Shown piece by piece: positions 53,589-63,071 of a DNA stretch of 64,000 bases (the first letter of the stretch is position 1; the number at the start of each line of letters is the position of its first letter). The stretch covers positions 2,139,001 to 2,203,000 of the forward strand of contig CP067346.1 in NCBI GenBank assembly GCA_021561035.1, given 5' to 3'. The DNA is from Clostridioides sp. ES-S-0054-01. GTDB taxonomy: Bacteria > Bacillota > Clostridia > Peptostreptococcales > Peptostreptococcaceae. A program made the position numbers and the translations under genes. The notes below the pieces were generated by a model. It was not told the origin of the DNA. It worked only from the letters and a program-made list of their open reading frames with translations, and made no database searches.

Positions 53589-54800
53589 ATGAGTAACAAG
53601 CAAGGTTCTAATATAAAAGATGTAAAAATTAAAAATAAGTTAATAATATTGAAATTACTTTCTACAAATACACCTATGTCCAGAGTTGATTTAGCTAAAT
53701 CTACAGGTCTTACTAAAATGACCTTATCAAATCTGGTTACTGAACTTATTAATGAAAACATGATTAGGGAAATAGAATCATCAACTTTAAATGCACATTC
53801 ATCAGGTCGTAAACCTATTTTATTAGATATTTCTAATATATCACCCTGTATTTGTGGAATTCTAATAAGAAGAAATATATGTAAGGTAATTATTTCAGAC
53901 TTGAAAGGTAATATTGTAAAACAACTTTCTGAAACTTACCCTAAATATCTATCAAATGATGTCTTAAAAGATATAATAAAGAGAATGTTTACTAAGATAA
54001 TGAAAATCAATAAGAGAGAGATAATTGGAATCGGTATTTCTTCAATAGGTCCAGTAGATGATATAAATGGTACTATACTAAATCCTCCAGACTTTGGAGA
54101 TGTATCAAATCTAAATATAGTAGATTTTATAAAAGAAATGTCTGATTTGCCAATATTTTTGATAAATGATGCTAATTCAGGTGCATTAGCAGAAAAAATG
54201 TATGGTTTAGGTAAAAATATATCAAATTATATATACCTACACATAATGAATGGTATTGGTGCTGGTCTAGTGCTAGAAAATAAGCTTCATACTGGTAACC
54301 TAGGACAAAGCGGAGAAATAGGACATACATCAATTAATTTTAGTGGACCATTATGTAGTTGTGGTAACAATGGATGTTTAGATTATTACACAAGTGCTAG
54401 TAATCTAATTAAAAGAATTGAATCATTGAGCCATATTTATTCAAACTCTCCATTAATTAACTGTAAAGACTTTTCTTTAGTCAAGTTGATAGATGAGGCA
54501 AATAATAAAGATAGTCTTGCTATGTTTTTGCTTGATGAATTTTGTACATATGTATCATATGCACTGGTTAATACACTTACATTGATTGATTGTAGCTCTA
54601 TAATAATAGGCTATGACTTTAATGTACCTGGTACATTTATAGAAAATACATTATTAAAAAAATTGACTGCTTCAGCAAGTTTTTCTAAATATAAAAAAAT
54701 AAGTGTAAGACATTCAAATTTTGGAGCAAATGCACCATTAATCGGCTCTATAGCCATTGTCAGTTATAATTTTTTTAATGGTAGTATAAATTTTTATTAA
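53589..54800 (+). CDS. ROK family transcriptional regulator
   Basis: 404 residues. The N-terminal winged HTH of the MarR/XylR type (RVDLAKSTGLTKMTLSNLVTELINENMI, around 30-75) is followed by a ROK sugar-kinase-like domain with IGIGISSIGPVDD, the phosphate motif GIGAGLVL and the zinc motif GPLCSCGNNGCLDYY. NagC/XylR-type ROK repressors sense sugars, so it may govern the nearby glycan or maltodextrin genes, though its binding sites are unproven. The ATG at 53589 follows TAAGGAG; the frame extends 30 codons upstream but without a ribosome binding site. Confidence 0.87.
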   Translation: MSNKQGSNIKDVKIKNKLIILKLLSTNTPMSRVDLAKSTGLTKMTLSNLVTELINENMIREIESSTLNAHSSGRKPILLDISNISPCICGILIRRNICKVIISDLKGNIVKQLSETYPKYLSNDVLKDIIKRMFTKIMKINKREIIGIGISSIGPVDDINGTILNPPDFGDVSNLNIVDFIKEMSDLPIFLINDANSGALAEKMYGLGKNISNYIYLHIMNGIGAGLVLENKLHTGNLGQSGEIGHTSINFSGPLCSCGNNGCLDYYTSASNLIKRIESLSHIYSNSPLINCKDFSLVKLIDEANNKDSLAMFLLDEFCTYVSYALVNTLTLIDCSSIIIGYDFNVPGTFIENTLLKKLTASASFSKYKKISVRHSNFGANAPLIGSIAIVSYNFFNGSINFY

Positions 54801-54891
54801 ATATGTAAAATATTTAAACACTTTTATTGAATATTTTTCCATTTAATATTATTATATTTTATAAGAACATTTAAAATTTGGAGGTATAAAA

Positions 54892-55407
54892 ATGATTTCA
54901 GCTAAAATGGAAAAATTACTTAATGAGCAGATTAACCATGAATTATATTCTGCGTATCTTTACCTTTCTATGTCTTCTTATCTTGAAGCAGAAGGGCTTA
55001 AAGGATTTTCTAATTGGTTTTATGTTCAGTATAAGGAAGAGACAGACCATGCTATGTTTTTTTACAAATACTTACATAATGTAGGAGGAAAGGTTCAACT
55101 TGATGCTATCCCAATGCCAGACTCAGACTTTACTTCTGCAATGGATATTCTTGAGCGTACGTTAGCTCATGAAAAAAAGGTTACAGCTTTAATAAACAAT
55201 TTAGCAGCTGTAGCAAACTCTGAGTCAGACTTTAGAACTTCTCAATTCTTACTTTGGTTTATATCTGAACAAGCAGAAGAAGAAACAAATTGTGAAGACA
55301 ATATAAAGCGTGTTAAACTTGCTGGAGAGGGTGGTCTATTCTTTGTTGACCAAGAATTTGCTAATCGTACATATACAGCTCCAACAAATCCACCTGTTAC
55401 AATATAA
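54892..55407 (+). CDS. ftnA: Non-haem ferritin
   Basis: 171-residue four-helix-bundle iron storage protein. Ferroxidase ligands are seen as E17 in NHELYSAYLYL, E49-E50 with H53 in KEETDHAMFF, E94 in AHEKK and the QAEEE cluster near 127. The sequence starts MISAKMEKLLNEQINHELYS like bacterial FtnA. It assembles as a 24-mer in the cytoplasm and oxidises and stores Fe(II). TTGGAGG precedes the ATG. Monocistronic with a strong terminator. Confidence 0.95.
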   Translation: MISAKMEKLLNEQINHELYSAYLYLSMSSYLEAEGLKGFSNWFYVQYKEETDHAMFFYKYLHNVGGKVQLDAIPMPDSDFTSAMDILERTLAHEKKVTALINNLAAVANSESDFRTSQFLLWFISEQAEEETNCEDNIKRVKLAGEGGLFFVDQEFANRTYTAPTNPPVTI

Positions 55408-55437
55408 TGTTTAAAAGTTTTTAATACAATAAAGAAG

Positions 55438-55488
55438 GTGTTTTAATGAAAATCAAAATTGATTCTTCTCATTAAAACACTTTTTATT
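55438..55488 (+). terminator. Ferritin gene terminator
   Basis: A 12-bp perfect stem (55438-55449 with 55469-55480) and a T-rich tail. Confidence 0.88.
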
Positions 55489-55585
55489 ATTCGTTTTATA
55501 TGCAGTATTTTATTGTTTATACAGTACTATTTCACAATCAAACTTAAAACTATACTTTAAAATATTTTTAAATTAAATTTTGGGT

Positions 55586-55630
55586 GACCGAAAATCACAC
55601 TATCTAACTTACAAAATGCGATTTTCAGTC
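55586..55630 (-). terminator. Probable 3' hairpin of the acyl-CoA synthetase operon
   Basis: 55586-55596 pairs with 55620-55630; the pairing is complete on the minus strand (one G-U) but broken by a C-A mismatch on the plus strand, so it belongs to minus-strand RNA. It is not followed by a strong U-run. Confidence 0.5.
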
Positions 55631-55667
55631 GGTGCTTTAATTATGGTTTAATACCAAAACCTATAAA

Positions 55668-57767
55668 CTATTTATATTTAACTGTTAAGGCGTCTACTGC
55701 ACATACGCCTTTTCCTTTAGGATATACAAACACTGGATTTAAATCTATTTCCTTGACTTTATCCTTATTTTCATAAGCATATTTTCCTAACTTAACCATC
55801 ATATCTGCAAGAGCATCAATATCGCAAGGTTCACTTCCTCTATAGCCATTTAAAAGCTTAAATGATTTTAATTTTTTAAGCATCATGATAGCTTCATCGT
55901 GATTTATAGGCAATGGATATAAAGTAGTATCTTTAAATACTTCTACAAATACTCCTCCTAAACCAACTAATAACATCGGACCAAATTGGTCATCATTAGT
56001 TATACCAATAATAATTTCTATACCACTTTCTACCATTTCTTGAACTAGTATACCTTCAATATTAGCATCTGGTTTTGCTTTTTTTACATTAGTTAAAATC
56101 TCATTATATGCATCTACTGCCTCATCTCTATTCTTAATTCCTATTTTAACCCCTCCAACATCAGATTTGTGTAATATTTCAGAAGAATTTATTTTTAAAA
56201 CAACAGGATATTTAATATATTTTAAGATTTCATCTAATTCGTCAATACTTTTTGCATTGCCTTGCCTTGGTACTGGTACTCCATATTTCTTCATCTCAAT
56301 CTTACTATCTAATTCTGATAATGCTACTACATTATTTAACTCTCTTTTCTTGACATATTTAAATTCCAAAGTTCTCTTTGAATAATCATAATCTATAAAC
56401 TTAGCCATTTTATTAAAACAAGTAAATGTAGTTCCAACTGATGACATTATAGGCACTTGATTGTTTTCTAATCTAGTTCTATAATCTAAATATCTATTTC
56501 CTTCAAGTGTAGGAACTGCAAACACAGGCTTTTTCAATCCTTGTTCTCTAGCTTCACTTACAGCTTGACAAAGTGTTTCATGCATTTCATTTTCTTCATC
56601 CCTTATATTAGCACCTACCATAGTAAATCCAACACTATCATCCTTTTCAAAGGTATGTAATAGACCTACTATCATATCCTTTTCGTGGAACAATGCTGTT
56701 GTAGCATCTAGTGGATTTTTAGGTGTTGCAAATCCCGGAAGATATTTTTTCATTTCTTCTTTAGTTTCAGAAGATATTTCTGCAAGTTCTACACCATTTT
56801 CTTCTGCTAAATCTGCACAAATAGTATTTTCTCCTCCTGAGAAGTTTATTGCTGCAAAATTAGAATTTGTAGGTAAGTTACCATCTAGAACACTAAAAGC
56901 TTGTGCTAAGCACATAAATTGTTCTAAGTTTTCCACAGAAATTACTCCATATTTTTCAAAAATACTTTTAAAAGCCTTACTTGAACCAGCTAAGTTTCCT
57001 GTATGAGAAGCAGCAGAAATAGCTCCTTTTTCTGACCTTCCTGACTTCAAGATTATTACTGGTTTTCTTTTTTGAGCAGCTCTTTTTAGAGCATCTATAA
57101 ACTTTTGTGGATTTTTTAAACCTTCAAGGTAGATAGCTATTACTGATGCATAATCATCATCTGTGAGGAAATCTACTGCATCTTCTAATGTAACTATATT
57201 TCCATTTCCTGTTGAAAAGCCATAAGATATATTAAAATAATCACTTGAAACAATCTCTGCAGTTATAAAACCACTTTGCCCTACAATTCCTATACCAGGC
57301 TTTTTAGTATCTAAATCCCATTTACAACCTCCTGCCCATAGATTAACTTTATCTATACAATTTATCAATCCCATACAGTTTGGACCCAATATTTTCATAT
57401 CATATGTATTTGATATTTCTATAAGTTGATTTTCTAAATCTATTCCTTCTTCTGTACCTTCCTCTGCAAATCCACTAGCATATACTACAGCTGCCTTTGT
57501 CCCTAATTCTCCAGAGTCTTTTAATACAGACAAAACTACATTTCTAGGTGTACATACTACTACACAATCTACTACTTCTGGAACATCTTGTATCGTTTTA
57601 TAACATTTTCTTCCAAACAATTCTTCTCTTTTTGGATTAACATAATATACTCTATCTGTATCTTTACTTTTTACTATACTAAGTGCTGCACTTCTGCCAA
57701 AACCAAGTTTATCAGTCACTCCTACTATAGCGATACTTTTTGGTCTAATAAGTTTTTCCAAACTCAT
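55668..57767 (-). CDS. ADP-forming acyl-CoA (acetyl-CoA) synthetase, fused alpha-beta
   Basis: 699 residues. A nucleoside-diphosphate-forming acyl-CoA synthetase converts acyl-CoA + ADP + Pi to acid + ATP + CoA. Domain order is the CoA-binding domain (about 5-130, SIAVVGVTD-like SIAIVGVTDKLGFG), the succinyl-CoA ligase-like domains (GPNCMGLIN, then the phosphohistidine segment ISAASHTGNLAGS around 255) and the C-terminal ATP-grasp domain (YPVVLKINSSEILHKSDVGGV, GLGGVFVEVFKD). Last gene of the operon with the 2-oxoacid oxidoreductase, giving substrate-level phosphorylation from amino-acid-derived acyl-CoA. TAGGAGAG precedes the ATG. Confidence 0.9.
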   Translation of the reverse strand: MSLEKLIRPKSIAIVGVTDKLGFGRSAALSIVKSKDTDRVYYVNPKREELFGRKCYKTIQDVPEVVDCVVVCTPRNVVLSVLKDSGELGTKAAVVYASGFAEEGTEEGIDLENQLIEISNTYDMKILGPNCMGLINCIDKVNLWAGGCKWDLDTKKPGIGIVGQSGFITAEIVSSDYFNISYGFSTGNGNIVTLEDAVDFLTDDDYASVIAIYLEGLKNPQKFIDALKRAAQKRKPVIILKSGRSEKGAISAASHTGNLAGSSKAFKSIFEKYGVISVENLEQFMCLAQAFSVLDGNLPTNSNFAAINFSGGENTICADLAEENGVELAEISSETKEEMKKYLPGFATPKNPLDATTALFHEKDMIVGLLHTFEKDDSVGFTMVGANIRDEENEMHETLCQAVSEAREQGLKKPVFAVPTLEGNRYLDYRTRLENNQVPIMSSVGTTFTCFNKMAKFIDYDYSKRTLEFKYVKKRELNNVVALSELDSKIEMKKYGVPVPRQGNAKSIDELDEILKYIKYPVVLKINSSEILHKSDVGGVKIGIKNRDEAVDAYNEILTNVKKAKPDANIEGILVQEMVESGIEIIIGITNDDQFGPMLLVGLGGVFVEVFKDTTLYPLPINHDEAIMMLKKLKSFKLLNGYRGSEPCDIDALADMMVKLGKYAYENKDKVKEIDLNPVFVYPKGKGVCAVDALTVKYK

Positions 57768-57803
57768 AAATTCACTCTCCTATATGTTTATAGTTATGAT
57801 TTT

Positions 57804-57873
57804 AAGTGAATTTTATCTCAAGATGAAGTTTCTCTTGGCACTAAAGGTTGTTAAATCTTGAGATAAATCACTT
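57804..57873 (-). repeat. Long imperfect hairpin between oxidoreductase gamma and acyl-CoA synthetase genes
   Basis: 57804-57824 pairs with 57855-57873 over about 19 positions with a small bulge. There is no U-run after it on the minus strand, so a processing or stability element within the operon is likelier than a full terminator. Confidence 0.6.
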
Positions 57874-57890
57874 AAGATAAGGGTAATTTA

Positions 57891-58430
57891 TCAAATAGCG
57901 TTATTATATCCTTCCATGAATGCTGCTTCATTTTGAACATTAAATTTTCCTTTTCCTTTTTCCTCAAAGAAATCACACATAGTTTTTAAAGCTAATTCTT
58001 TTTCAAATAATCCAGTCTTAGCAATTAACGCTCCAAGGACTACTATATTTGCTGCTTTTGGATTATTTACTCTTTGAGCTAATTCTTGACAATTTATTTT
58101 AACTACACTTATATCTTCTCTCAATGCTACATTCTCATCTATTGTAGATGTATTAATAACTACTGTTCCACCTTCTTTAACTAAATTTATATAATCTAAA
58201 GATGGCTTATTCATTGCCACTAAGACATCTATTTCTTCCATGTCAGGTCCACCTATACTTTCATCAGAAAACTTTACTACACTATATGCTTTTCCACCCC
58301 TCATAGTTGGACCATATGCAGGCATCCAAGTTACTTGTTTTCCTAATTCAAGTGCTGACTCAGCTACAATTAAACCAAGAGTTAAAACTCCTTGACCACC
58401 AAATCCTGCAAATACTAACTCTTTTTCCAT
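57891..58430 (-). CDS. 2-oxoacid:ferredoxin oxidoreductase, gamma subunit
   Basis: 179 residues of the POR_gamma domain (VFAGFGGQGVLTLGLIVAESALELGK, PAYGPTMRGGKAYSVVKFSDESI, AANIVVLGALIAKTG). It contributes to CoA binding at the domain interface. Two bp separate it from the beta-subunit gene. The full complex oxidises 2-oxo acids to acyl-CoA and CO2 with reduction of ferredoxin. Confidence 0.92.
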   Translation of the reverse strand: MEKELVFAGFGGQGVLTLGLIVAESALELGKQVTWMPAYGPTMRGGKAYSVVKFSDESIGGPDMEEIDVLVAMNKPSLDYINLVKEGGTVVINTSTIDENVALREDISVVKINCQELAQRVNNPKAANIVVLGALIAKTGLFEKELALKTMCDFFEEKGKGKFNVQNEAAFMEGYNNAI

Positions 58431-58432
58431 AA

Positions 58433-59173
58433 CTATTCACCATCCCTTTGCTTAAATTCGCCAAGAGTATAATATGGCACAATTTCTTCTTCAATCCATT
58501 TGATAGATTTCTCTAGTGATACACCCCAGTTAGTTGGACAAGGTGCTAATATTTCAACTAATGAATATCCCTCTCCATTTAATTGAGCTTCTATTGCATT
58601 TTTTATATATTTTTTTAGATTAATTATTTCCTTTGGACTATGAACTGAACCTCTTGCTACATAAGCTACATCAAAGAAACTTGCCACCATTTCAGGAACT
58701 TTTAGTGGACTACCAGTAGTCTTTATATCTCTTCCATTTACACTTGTTGTTGTAACTTGACCTGGCATAGTAGTCCATGACATTTGTCCACCAGTCATTG
58801 CAAAGTTGTTGTTATTTATTACAAATACAGTCACATTATGATTTCTGTATGCAGTATTTAAAGTTTCAGAAAGACCTATAACATAAGCATCTCCATCACC
58901 TTGATAAGTCATTACTAATGTTTCTGGACGTGCTACTTTGATTCCTATAGCTGTAGAAGAAGCTCTACCATGTGCAGTTTGCATTTTGTCTCCATTCCAG
59001 CTAAAATTCATATTACAAACACAGCCAACTCCTAAAGTCAATACATGATTTTTTTCATATCCATGTTCTTCTATTACCTCTGCTATTATACGATTTACTA
59101 TTCCATGACCACAACCTGGGCAAAATTTGTTTGGTATTGAAACAACGCTAGGTGTTAATTTTTCTGCAACCAT
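58433..59173 (-). CDS. 2-oxoacid:ferredoxin oxidoreductase, beta (TPP-binding) subunit
   Basis: 246 residues. Thiamine pyrophosphate-binding subunit: PNKFCPGCGHGIVNRI, TAHGRASSTAIGIKVARP, TYQGDGDAYVIGLSETLNTAYRNHNVTVFVINNNNFAMTGGQ (the GDG...NN motif for Mg-TPP). The ATG at 59173 is chosen because AAGGAGGTG lies just before it; an ATG eight codons upstream overlaps the alpha gene. It starts one base after the alpha stop codon. Confidence 0.93.
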   Translation of the reverse strand: MVAEKLTPSVVSIPNKFCPGCGHGIVNRIIAEVIEEHGYEKNHVLTLGVGCVCNMNFSWNGDKMQTAHGRASSTAIGIKVARPETLVMTYQGDGDAYVIGLSETLNTAYRNHNVTVFVINNNNFAMTGGQMSWTTMPGQVTTTSVNGRDIKTTGSPLKVPEMVASFFDVAYVARGSVHSPKEIINLKKYIKNAIEAQLNGEGYSLVEILAPCPTNWGVSLEKSIKWIEEEIVPYYTLGEFKQRDGE

Positions 59174-59174
59174 A

Positions 59175-60224
59175 TTAGAACACCTCCTTGATTTCACCAG
59201 ATTTTATTTTGCTATAAGTGTCCATTACTTGCAATGTTTTTGGTATATGATTTCCACTAAATAGACCATACACAGGTACATTTTCTTTACATACTTTCTT
59301 TGAAGCTAAAGCAACGTCTTCTACTAACTGACCTGTATCTGTTGATTCTACTGATATAAATCCTTTTACATCCTTGTTTACCTTTTCAAATGCTTTATAT
59401 GGGAAAGGCCATACTGTTATTGGTCTTACTATTCCAACTTTTTCACCTTGTTCTCTAAGTCTTATAACAGCATTCATAGTTGTTCTTGATGGTATACCGA
59501 ATGCTACAAACACATATTCTGCATCTTCGACTTGATAATCTTCCCATCGTTGTTCATTTTCAGTTATTCTCATACGCTTTTCCATACAAAAGGCTGACTT
59601 TTGGTTATCTGCAACTTTTGCATGGTCTCTATTACTTCCATCGTAAGTCCAACCTAAATCTTCTTCTCTTTTCTTAAACTCTGGAAACTCTACTGGTTCC
59701 ATCATTTGACCTAAAGCTGCTTCTGTTAAAATTTCAACAGGCACTCTATATTTCTCTGCTACATCAAATGAATTATACATTAAATCTACAGTCTCTTGAA
59801 TACTGTTTGGTGCATAAACTATCAAGTGATAATCTCCATTTCCTCCCCCTCTAGTATCTCTTAGATAGTCCGTCTGTGCTGAATCCAACGAACCAAGACC
59901 AGAACCCCATCTCTGCACATTTACTATTACACAAGGGTAGTGATTTGCACATAAATACGAGATTCCTTCTTGTTTTAAAGATATTCCTGGTCCTGAAGAA
60001 CTCGTCATAGACCTCATTCCACTTGCATATGCTCCATATACCATATATATAGCAGCCATCTCATTTTCGGATTGTATAAAAGTTCTTCCAAGTTCAGACA
60101 TTCTATGTGATAAAAATTCCATTACCTCTGTTTGTGGTGTAATTGGATATCCTGCATAAAATTCACAACCACCTCTTAGAGCTGCTTCTGCAATGGCGTG
60201 GTTCCCCTTCCACATCTTCTTCAT
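59175..60224 (-). CDS. 2-oxoacid:ferredoxin oxidoreductase, alpha subunit
   Basis: 349 residues, with the pyruvate-ferredoxin-type N-terminal domain (GNHAIAEAALRGGCEFYAGYPITPQTEVME) and SGPGISLKQEGISYL, and the C-terminal transketolase-like domain (VRPITVWPFP, SVESTDTGQLVEDV). The four-subunit arrangement (delta, alpha, beta, gamma) is of the ketoisovalerate/2-oxoglutarate (Vor/Kor) type. The substrate is a 2-oxo acid; the HisC-like gene suggests a branched-chain or aromatic one, which is inference. Confidence 0.92.
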   Translation of the reverse strand: MKKMWKGNHAIAEAALRGGCEFYAGYPITPQTEVMEFLSHRMSELGRTFIQSENEMAAIYMVYGAYASGMRSMTSSSGPGISLKQEGISYLCANHYPCVIVNVQRWGSGLGSLDSAQTDYLRDTRGGGNGDYHLIVYAPNSIQETVDLMYNSFDVAEKYRVPVEILTEAALGQMMEPVEFPEFKKREEDLGWTYDGSNRDHAKVADNQKSAFCMEKRMRITENEQRWEDYQVEDAEYVFVAFGIPSRTTMNAVIRLREQGEKVGIVRPITVWPFPYKAFEKVNKDVKGFISVESTDTGQLVEDVALASKKVCKENVPVYGLFSGNHIPKTLQVMDTYSKIKSGEIKEVF

Positions 60225-60240
60225 ATTATCCCAACTCCTT

Positions 60241-60459
60241 CTAAGCTTCTTGACATGCTTCTTCTTTAATTATTTCAAAAACATTATCTGGACACACTTG
60301 GTAGCAAATTCCACAAAGTATGCATTTACTTTCATCAACCTCTACATGAGCATATCCTTCTTTATTTATATTGTTTGATATTTTTAATGCTCCCTTTTTA
60401 CAAGATATAACGCAATATCCACAACTTTTACATCTATCTGCGTTTATTTTTAAGCTCAT
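60241..60459 (-). CDS. 2-oxoacid:ferredoxin oxidoreductase, delta (ferredoxin) subunit
   Basis: 72-residue 2x[4Fe-4S] ferredoxin: CKSCGYCVISCKKGAL and CILCGICYQVCPDNVF. It acts as the electron outlet of the complex, 16 bp before the alpha subunit gene. Length and the two CxxCxxCxxxC motifs are standard. Confidence 0.93.
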   Translation of the reverse strand: MSLKINADRCKSCGYCVISCKKGALKISNNINKEGYAHVEVDESKCILCGICYQVCPDNVFEIIKEEACQEA

Positions 60460-60491
60460 ATCTACCCCCCATTTCGTAATATTCCTATCTA

Positions 60492-61595
60492 TTATCCAAT
60501 ACTTGTTTCTTCTTTAATATTTAATATTTCCTTTAAAACTGCTACAAATTTCTTATTTTCCTCCATAGTTCCAATACTTACACGTGCATGTGTAGCACTT
60601 GGTCTTATTATAAAACCTCTTTTTTTCAACTCTTCAAATAGCTTAGGTATATCTGTTTTCATATCTACATAAAGGAAGTTTGATTGTGAATCCACAACAT
60701 CAAATCCCATTTTTGTAAACTCTTCTTTAAAGTAAGCCATTCCAACTCTATTCAAGTCATACGTTTCTTTTATAAATTCTTCATCATCAAGTGCTGCTGT
60801 TGCTCCACTTATAGCAATACGGTTTGCAGAGAAAGGCTCTTTTACTGTAAATAAAGTTCTTATTATTTCGTCTTTAGCAATACCATACCCTACTCTAAGC
60901 CCTGCAAGACCATATATTTTAGAGAAAGTTCTTGTTACTATAACATTGTAATTTTCTCTTACATACTTAAGTCCATCTACATAATTAGGCACTGTTAAAA
61001 ATTCTATATATGCTTCATCCAATATAGTTATAATATTTTCAGGGACTTTCTTTAAAAATTCTTCTAACTCTTTATCATCTACAATTGTTCCTGTTGGATT
61101 ATTAGGATTGCACACACATATTAATTTTGTCTTATCTGTAATCTTATCTAGTATACCTTGTAAATCATACTTATAATCTTCTGTTAAAGGTACATCTACT
61201 GGTATCCCTTCATTTTTTATAGTTGCAGTTCTATATGATGGGAATGTTGGGTTACAGTATATAACTTCATCCCCTCTATTTATAAAAGCTTCACCTATTA
61301 GTGTAATAACGTTGTCCGCACCATTAGCAACAATAAAATTTTCTGGTCTTAAATCTAATTTTTCAGCTAATTTTCTTCTAAGTTCATTAGCTTCTGGTTC
61401 TGGATAAAGTTGACCTTGTTTTAACATATAAGTCATAGCTTCCATTGCTTTTGGTGATGGACCTAGAGGATTTTCATTTGAAGCTAATTTTATTATTTCT
61501 TTTACACCATATTTTTCCTTAACTTTTTCTATTGGTTCACCTGGAACATATTGATGTAATTCTTTTACTGTATTTCTCAATAATTTTTCTATCAT
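60492..61595 (-). CDS. Class I/II aminotransferase (HisC-like)
   Basis: 367 residues of PLP-dependent fold type I, histidinol-phosphate aminotransferase-like: NENPLGPSPKAMEAM, GADNVI, CNPNNPTG, LDEAYIEF, Schiff-base Lys in TFSKIYGLAGLRVGYG and VSIGTMEEN. With no other his genes nearby and a 2-oxoacid oxidoreductase downstream, it most likely supplies 2-oxo acids from amino acids (aromatic or branched-chain) for fermentation. The ATG at 61595 follows GAGGGGG; an ATG 11 codons earlier has no site. Confidence 0.85.
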   Translation of the reverse strand: MIEKLLRNTVKELHQYVPGEPIEKVKEKYGVKEIIKLASNENPLGPSPKAMEAMTYMLKQGQLYPEPEANELRRKLAEKLDLRPENFIVANGADNVITLIGEAFINRGDEVIYCNPTFPSYRTATIKNEGIPVDVPLTEDYKYDLQGILDKITDKTKLICVCNPNNPTGTIVDDKELEEFLKKVPENIITILDEAYIEFLTVPNYVDGLKYVRENYNVIVTRTFSKIYGLAGLRVGYGIAKDEIIRTLFTVKEPFSANRIAISGATAALDDEEFIKETYDLNRVGMAYFKEEFTKMGFDVVDSQSNFLYVDMKTDIPKLFEELKKRGFIIRPSATHARVSIGTMEENKKFVAVLKEILNIKEETSIG

Positions 61596-61697
61596 TTTTA
61601 AAAGCCCCCTCTGTATATGTATTTTCATTTATATAAACGCTATTGCGTCTACTTACTTTAATAACTTAAATTAATCATCTACTAAACTTTCTTTTAA

Positions 61698-63071
61698 CTA
61701 AGCATTTCTTTGATTTAATTCTTCTCTTATTTGATTTAATTTCTTGTCACTCACTGGATATAGTATTGCTATAACAACAGCTATTATTAAAGGTATTGCC
61801 ATAGAATAAGAAATCATATTTATAAAACCTGTTTTAACTGCCTCTGTAACTACTATATCAGCTTGATATCCCATTGAATTCATCAAGACTGTTCTTATAG
61901 TAGTTGCAAGTAATACTCCTACTTGTATTGCAACTGGATACAGTGACATACTTAAACCAGGTAAATCTTTTCCTGATTTCCAATGCCCATAATCACAAGA
62001 ACCAGCAAAGAAGTTAAGATTTATTATTGATACTACATTTGAAAAACCTCCTCCAATTGCCAGCAACATAGTTACACCTAAAGTAGTTTTTCCCCAAGGA
62101 GTCCATACAACCAATAAGTGGCATAATGCACAGATAGAAAAAGAAATTATTGAGGCTAGTTTTTGCTCTCTACAGATTTTTATAAATACTGGTGCGAAAA
62201 ACATGAATGCTACACTTACCAAAGGCATTATTGATAAAAATACTGCTAATCCACGTTCGTCTTCTATTACATATTTAAAATAATATGGAGCCAAAGGTCC
62301 TAAACCTATAGATCTTATACATATAAGAAACTCTAAACAAAATGCCATCATAAGTGGTACATTAGTAAATAGTGCTTTTGCCATTTCACTTGCTTTAATT
62401 TTTGGCTTTTCTTCTTTTTGAAGAACTTCTTCTTCTGCACCAGATTTTATTATCTCTGTTGAAGAAAACCAAAATACTAAAAGACACCCTACTGCAAAGA
62501 ATAAATATGTACCTAAATAACCCATTCCTTCTCCACCTAATACATCTGCAAATAAAACTAATAATAACGGATATGAAAAACCTACTAAGAATTTACCAAC
62601 TTCTTTGAATATATTAGTAGTAGTTGAACCTATAACTCTGTCTCTAGGTGTCTTAGCAACCACAGGGTAAATAGCATAAATTATAGTGAAAACTACTTGC
62701 TGAGCACAAGATGCTATTAATAATAAAGCTGTCATTAAAGGTAAAAGTAATGCTGGACTTATTTTCATTAATGGAACTATGAAAAATATCCCATATGTTA
62801 ATGCTAACGTTGCTGGTGCATATCTAAGCCATGGATAATATTTTCCTTTTTTGAATGGTTGTTTGTCAAATACTGTACCCGTTATAGGAGCTACAGCAAT
62901 TTTTATAAAAGATTGTACAATTTGCATACCACCTGCCATAATTACACCAAGTTTTGCTACATCAGTTAAAAAGATATTTGTCACGGTTGATACAAAATAA
63001 CCTATAAAATTGTACGCTAGGTTTATAGAACTTGAATATGTGTATATTGCTCTTTTCTTAGGGTCTCTCAT
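61698..63071 (-). CDS. MFS-type transporter (GPH family)
   Basis: 457 residues with about 12 transmembrane helices and the glycoside-pentoside-hexuronide:cation symporter (MFS_2) features IYTYSSSINLAYNFIGYFVS, PITGTVFDKQPFKKGKYYPWL (loop 2-3 motif) and CDYGHWKSGKDLPGL before helix 9. First gene of the operon with the transaminase and oxidoreductase, so it may import the substrate or export the acid product; GPH members usually carry sugars, so its solute here is open. Confidence 0.85.
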   Translation of the reverse strand: MRDPKKRAIYTYSSSINLAYNFIGYFVSTVTNIFLTDVAKLGVIMAGGMQIVQSFIKIAVAPITGTVFDKQPFKKGKYYPWLRYAPATLALTYGIFFIVPLMKISPALLLPLMTALLLIASCAQQVVFTIIYAIYPVVAKTPRDRVIGSTTTNIFKEVGKFLVGFSYPLLLVLFADVLGGEGMGYLGTYLFFAVGCLLVFWFSSTEIIKSGAEEEVLQKEEKPKIKASEMAKALFTNVPLMMAFCLEFLICIRSIGLGPLAPYYFKYVIEDERGLAVFLSIMPLVSVAFMFFAPVFIKICREQKLASIISFSICALCHLLVVWTPWGKTTLGVTMLLAIGGGFSNVVSIINLNFFAGSCDYGHWKSGKDLPGLSMSLYPVAIQVGVLLATTIRTVLMNSMGYQADIVVTEAVKTGFINMISYSMAIPLIIAVVIAILYPVSDKKLNQIREELNQRNA

